The notes under the pieces were generated by a model. That model did no database searches. It worked only from the letters and a program-made list of their open reading frames with translations, and was not told the origin of the DNA. From contig JAFGRW010000115.1 of NCBI GenBank assembly GCA_016934935.1, positions 62,001 to 126,000 on the forward strand: 64,000 bases of DNA, written 5' to 3'. Positions within the stretch are counted from its first letter, which is position 1. Every line of letters begins with the position of its first letter. Made by a program: the position numbers and the translations under genes. The stretch is from Spirochaetota bacterium. GTDB lineage: Bacteria; Spirochaetota; UBA4802; JAFGJZ01. Shown here piece after piece: positions 61,467-64,000 of this stretch.

Positions 61467-63626
61467 TTAAAATTGTTTAAACCCCTCATCCGAAAGAATC
61501 TCTTCTATATCTTTATTATTGTTATTATCTTTATCGCTACCATCTTTTTCTGTTTTACCGGTCTTTGTCTTCGGAGTCTTCTTTTCGCTTAACCGGTTTA
61601 CGGAAAGTTTAATGTCATTACCGGAGCTTCTGAAACCGGTTTGTCTGTTATCATTAATCTTGAATTTCTGCATCATTGAGAGAAGCTCCTGTGCCTGGCT
61701 TGACATCTCTTCTGATGCCGAGGCAGTCTCTTCGACAAGACCGGCATTTTGCTGTGTCATATTATCAAGCTCTGTCACGGCCATATTAATCTGCCCGATA
61801 CCCTGTTTCTGCTCATCAGAAGCCGCAGCAATTTCGGATACGGTCTTTGTTACCGACTCTATCGAATTGATTATCTGTTTAATAAGATCACCACTCTGGT
61901 TTGCAAGAGACGTTCCGGTCTCGACCTTGTTTACTGTCTCTTTAATCAGGGTGCTTATCTCTTTTGCTGCATTACCAGATCGCTGAGCCAGGTTACGAAC
62001 CTCTCCAGCGACAACTGCAAAACCACGCCCCTGCTCACCGGCACGCGCGGCCTCGACCGCGGCATTAAGAGCCAAAAGATTTGTCTGAAACGCGATCTCG
62101 TCAATTACTGTGATAATCTCTTCAATTTTTTTACTGGAAGCGTTTACCTCGTTAATTGCTTCAACCGCTTTTGCAATCACCTCACCGCCTTTCCCGGCTG
62201 TTACTGAAGTCTCCTGTGTTAGCTTATTCGCGCTTCGCGAGCTTTCGGCGTTCTGATTAATGGTTGCGGTTGCCTGTTCTATTGTTGATGCTATCTCTTC
62301 AAGCGATGATGCCTGCTCGGATGTCCGCTGAGACAGGTTTTCATTGCCGGCCGATATCTCCTGTACAGCCCGTACAAGATTTTCCGAAGCGTAAATAATA
62401 TTGCCTATTGTTTTGTCCAGATCCTGCGACATATCGTCCATTGCGCGGGCAAGATCGCCTATCTCGTCACCGCGACTCAAGTACACTTTATTCATCTGTT
62501 GCGTGAAATTTCCCCTGGATACTATTTCCGCGAAGTTAATGCCATATTTTAAAGGTGTGGATATTGAACGCGAAAAAAAGATTGTTATCACTATGGCTGC
62601 AGCTGCCACAATCAGCGAAATAATAGATATAATAACAACAAGATTATTTACAGGTTCAAGAATCTCAGCTTCGGTTACCTCGGCGATAATTGCCCAGTCA
62701 AAATCGGACTTAAAGACTTCCGCAATTCCGACAGAAGAGAAGACCGTATAGGCGTCAACATTGTGATAGTTTTTAACAATTTCCATTCCTTCCTGTTTCT
62801 TCAGAGCCTTTTCGGCAGCTGCTGTTTTAACCTCCCGTTTCAGCATTGTATCTTCCGGATCCAGTTTAGAGTCACTCCGCATCAGATGATCCTGCCCCAC
62901 GCAGTAAACCTCACCGGTTTTGCCCATCCCATGGGCGTCTCCAACCAGTTCGTTTATCTCTTCATTATTAACCTGCAAAACAATTACTCCGACCCTATTG
63001 CCATCTACAATTATCGGCGCGCCGCTAAACATAGCGGGTTCTCCACCACGAGGTGCGTAAGAAGATAAATCCACAACTACAGGCTCATCGCTGTTACGAG
63101 CCAGATCCCAGACCCGTGACAATTGCGACTCCCTGTATTCGCCATATTTTAAATTTGTACCAAGATCACTGTTTTTTTCATGGCTGTACATTACGTGACC
63201 ATGTGGATAACATACGATAAAAACATCATAGTATCCAAATATATCTACATATTTTGCCAACTGGGTATCAACTTCACTATAAATATCACTATAAGAACGG
63301 GTTAAACCAGCCCCTGCTCCGGACATATCAAAATTCTGATCTGCCTTAATATTCATCTCGTTGTGATAGCGCACAAGCGCGAAAATTGACTCGGCAACAT
63401 CACGGCTTTGTGAGATAACCAGTGTCTGGTTTTTCATCTCGGCAAAATATTTCTTTAATTCGTTGTGTTTTTCCGCGTGAATTGCATCCAGTTTATTGAA
63501 GGCCTCATTAGAGAGAGCCCGGGATGATTGAATCACGGCAGCCACGGTGATAACAAATGCCGTTGCAATAATTATTGCACCGGTAATAGTAATCAGTTTT
63601 GTTCCAAGTTTCATTTTTTTAAACAT
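61467..63626 (-). CDS. Methyl-accepting chemotaxis protein with double Cache sensor
   Basis: 719-residue chemoreceptor. One helix near residues 13-35, a periplasmic dCache domain (about 36-330, with [20 protein letters not shown] and the [19 protein letters not shown] region), a second helix (about 333-355), HAMP (to about 410), and the cytoplasmic signalling domain with the hairpin tip [20 protein letters not shown] and [20 protein letters not shown]. It should steer the periplasmic flagella through CheA/CheW, which are not in the window. The C-terminus lacks the NWETF-type CheR tether. GGAGACTGTT precedes the ATG. The Cache ligand is unknown. Confidence 0.95.
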   Translation of the reverse strand: MFKKMKLGTKLITITGAIIIATAFVITVAAVIQSSRALSNEAFNKLDAIHAEKHNELKKYFAEMKNQTLVISQSRDVAESIFALVRYHNEMNIKADQNFDMSGAGAGLTRSYSDIYSEVDTQLAKYVDIFGYYDVFIVCYPHGHVMYSHEKNSDLGTNLKYGEYRESQLSRVWDLARNSDEPVVVDLSSYAPRGGEPAMFSGAPIIVDGNRVGVIVLQVNNEEINELVGDAHGMGKTGEVYCVGQDHLMRSDSKLDPEDTMLKREVKTAAAEKALKKQEGMEIVKNYHNVDAYTVFSSVGIAEVFKSDFDWAIIAEVTEAEILEPVNNLVVIISIISLIVAAAAIVITIFFSRSISTPLKYGINFAEIVSRGNFTQQMNKVYLSRGDEIGDLARAMDDMSQDLDKTIGNIIYASENLVRAVQEISAGNENLSQRTSEQASSLEEIASTIEQATATINQNAESSRSANKLTQETSVTAGKGGEVIAKAVEAINEVNASSKKIEEIITVIDEIAFQTNLLALNAAVEAARAGEQGRGFAVVAGEVRNLAQRSGNAAKEISTLIKETVNKVETGTSLANQSGDLIKQIINSIESVTKTVSEIAAASDEQKQGIGQINMAVTELDNMTQQNAGLVEETASASEEMSSQAQELLSMMQKFKINDNRQTGFRSSGNDIKLSVNRLSEKKTPKTKTGKTEKDGSDKDNNNNKDIEEILSDEGFKQF

Positions 63627-64000
63627 AACAGTCTCCGTTTAAAGATATTCCCGGTCACACTCAAACAGACCATATAAAGTTTGGTTTAGTTCAGTTTTAA
63701 CAAGGAGTAGTAATTGATAAACAGTTCTGATGGTGTACAAAGAGCCGCGAAACCCGTTTCAAGGACGGACCAGGTGATAAAATCACCCGCTGTGTAATAA
63801 TAAGAGCAAAGAAAGAAAGAATCAACTTTTATTAAAAAGGTAGATTGTGAAAACGCGGATTTTGTATCAATATTCCGGGGCTTGATTCACGAATATGTAT
63901 TGTACAAATTCGTTTGAATTGATTGATAATGATTAACGTGATGTCCGGCAAGGTTTCTTTTTATATTTATCATCTTTTTCCCAATTTGCAGGATTGTTTA
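63627..64000. other. Intergenic region at the window end
   Basis: About 374 bases upstream of the chemoreceptor gene, presumably containing its promoter. A small hairpin GGTGAT-AAA-ATCACC lies at 63773-63787. No open frame seen. Confidence 0.4.

Overview
The window is about 64 kb of AT-rich DNA from a diderm, motile, most likely anaerobic spirochaete. The signs are two adjacent genes for the spirochaete periplasmic flagellar sheath protein FlaA, a GreA elongation factor carrying a very long N-terminal extension as in Borrelia and Treponema, many lipoproteins, outer-membrane barrels with a TonB-dependent receptor, and LexA-operator-like sites resembling the Leptospira TTTG-N5-CAAA pattern. NfnAB and a Re-citrate-synthase-like enzyme point to fermentative, ferredoxin-based metabolism. 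No phage, insertion sequence, CRISPR array or rRNA was seen. The one RNA gene is tRNA-Leu(CAG).

Layout. 0-9.4 kb: 3' part of asnS, a broken Rpn-type nuclease gene, nfnB-nfnA, a large acidic surface lipoprotein, a phosphopantetheinyl transferase and a class II photolyase. 9.4-13.4 kb: a surface-protein island on the minus strand with two copies of a small lipoprotein, an astacin-type metalloprotease whose signal-peptide region holds ten 8-bp tandem repeats, and an Asp-box lipoprotein. The island carries traces of a tandem duplication in which one astacin copy has shrunk to its last 16 codons. 13.5-17 kb: a frame-disrupted AraC regulator, the Re-citrate/homocitrate-synthase-like enzyme with a C-terminal Cache-like domain, and a cold-shock gene. 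17-21.5 kb: C-GCAxxG-C-C protein, ispD, and a minus-strand operon (SH3 lipoprotein, rluB-type enzyme, SPOR protein, ArgA-like acetyltransferase, PilZ protein). 21.9-26.8 kb: adenylate cyclase, FecR-domain protein and barrel protein.

27-38.6 kb: alaS-recX-pssA, tRNA-Leu, the long greA, flaA1 and flaA2, a membrane protein, lexA, and a divergent J-domain gene with operator-like sites between them. 38.7-46.4 kb: a large lipoprotein, then a four-gene envelope operon (barrel, lipoprotein with TonB C-terminal domain, TonB-dependent receptor, OmpA/PD40 protein). 46.6-50 kb: a DUF3592-like protein, pabC- and pabB-like genes, and a tandem HD/HD-GYP protein. 50.4-64 kb: GH3 glycosidase lipoprotein, small Cys-rich protein, DHH phosphoesterase, membrane-bound LuxR-type regulator, a paralogous pair of exported proteins, hybrid histidine kinase, YD-like lipoprotein and a methyl-accepting chemotaxis protein.

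The most striking observation is the astacin locus. The ATG with a good ribosome-binding site is followed at once by ten copies of GTTCAGTC, open in all three frames, and at this copy number the start is out of frame with the protease. Eight or eleven copies would restore the full lipoprotein signal and enzyme. This is the signature of a phase-variable contingency gene, predicted OFF in this sequence.
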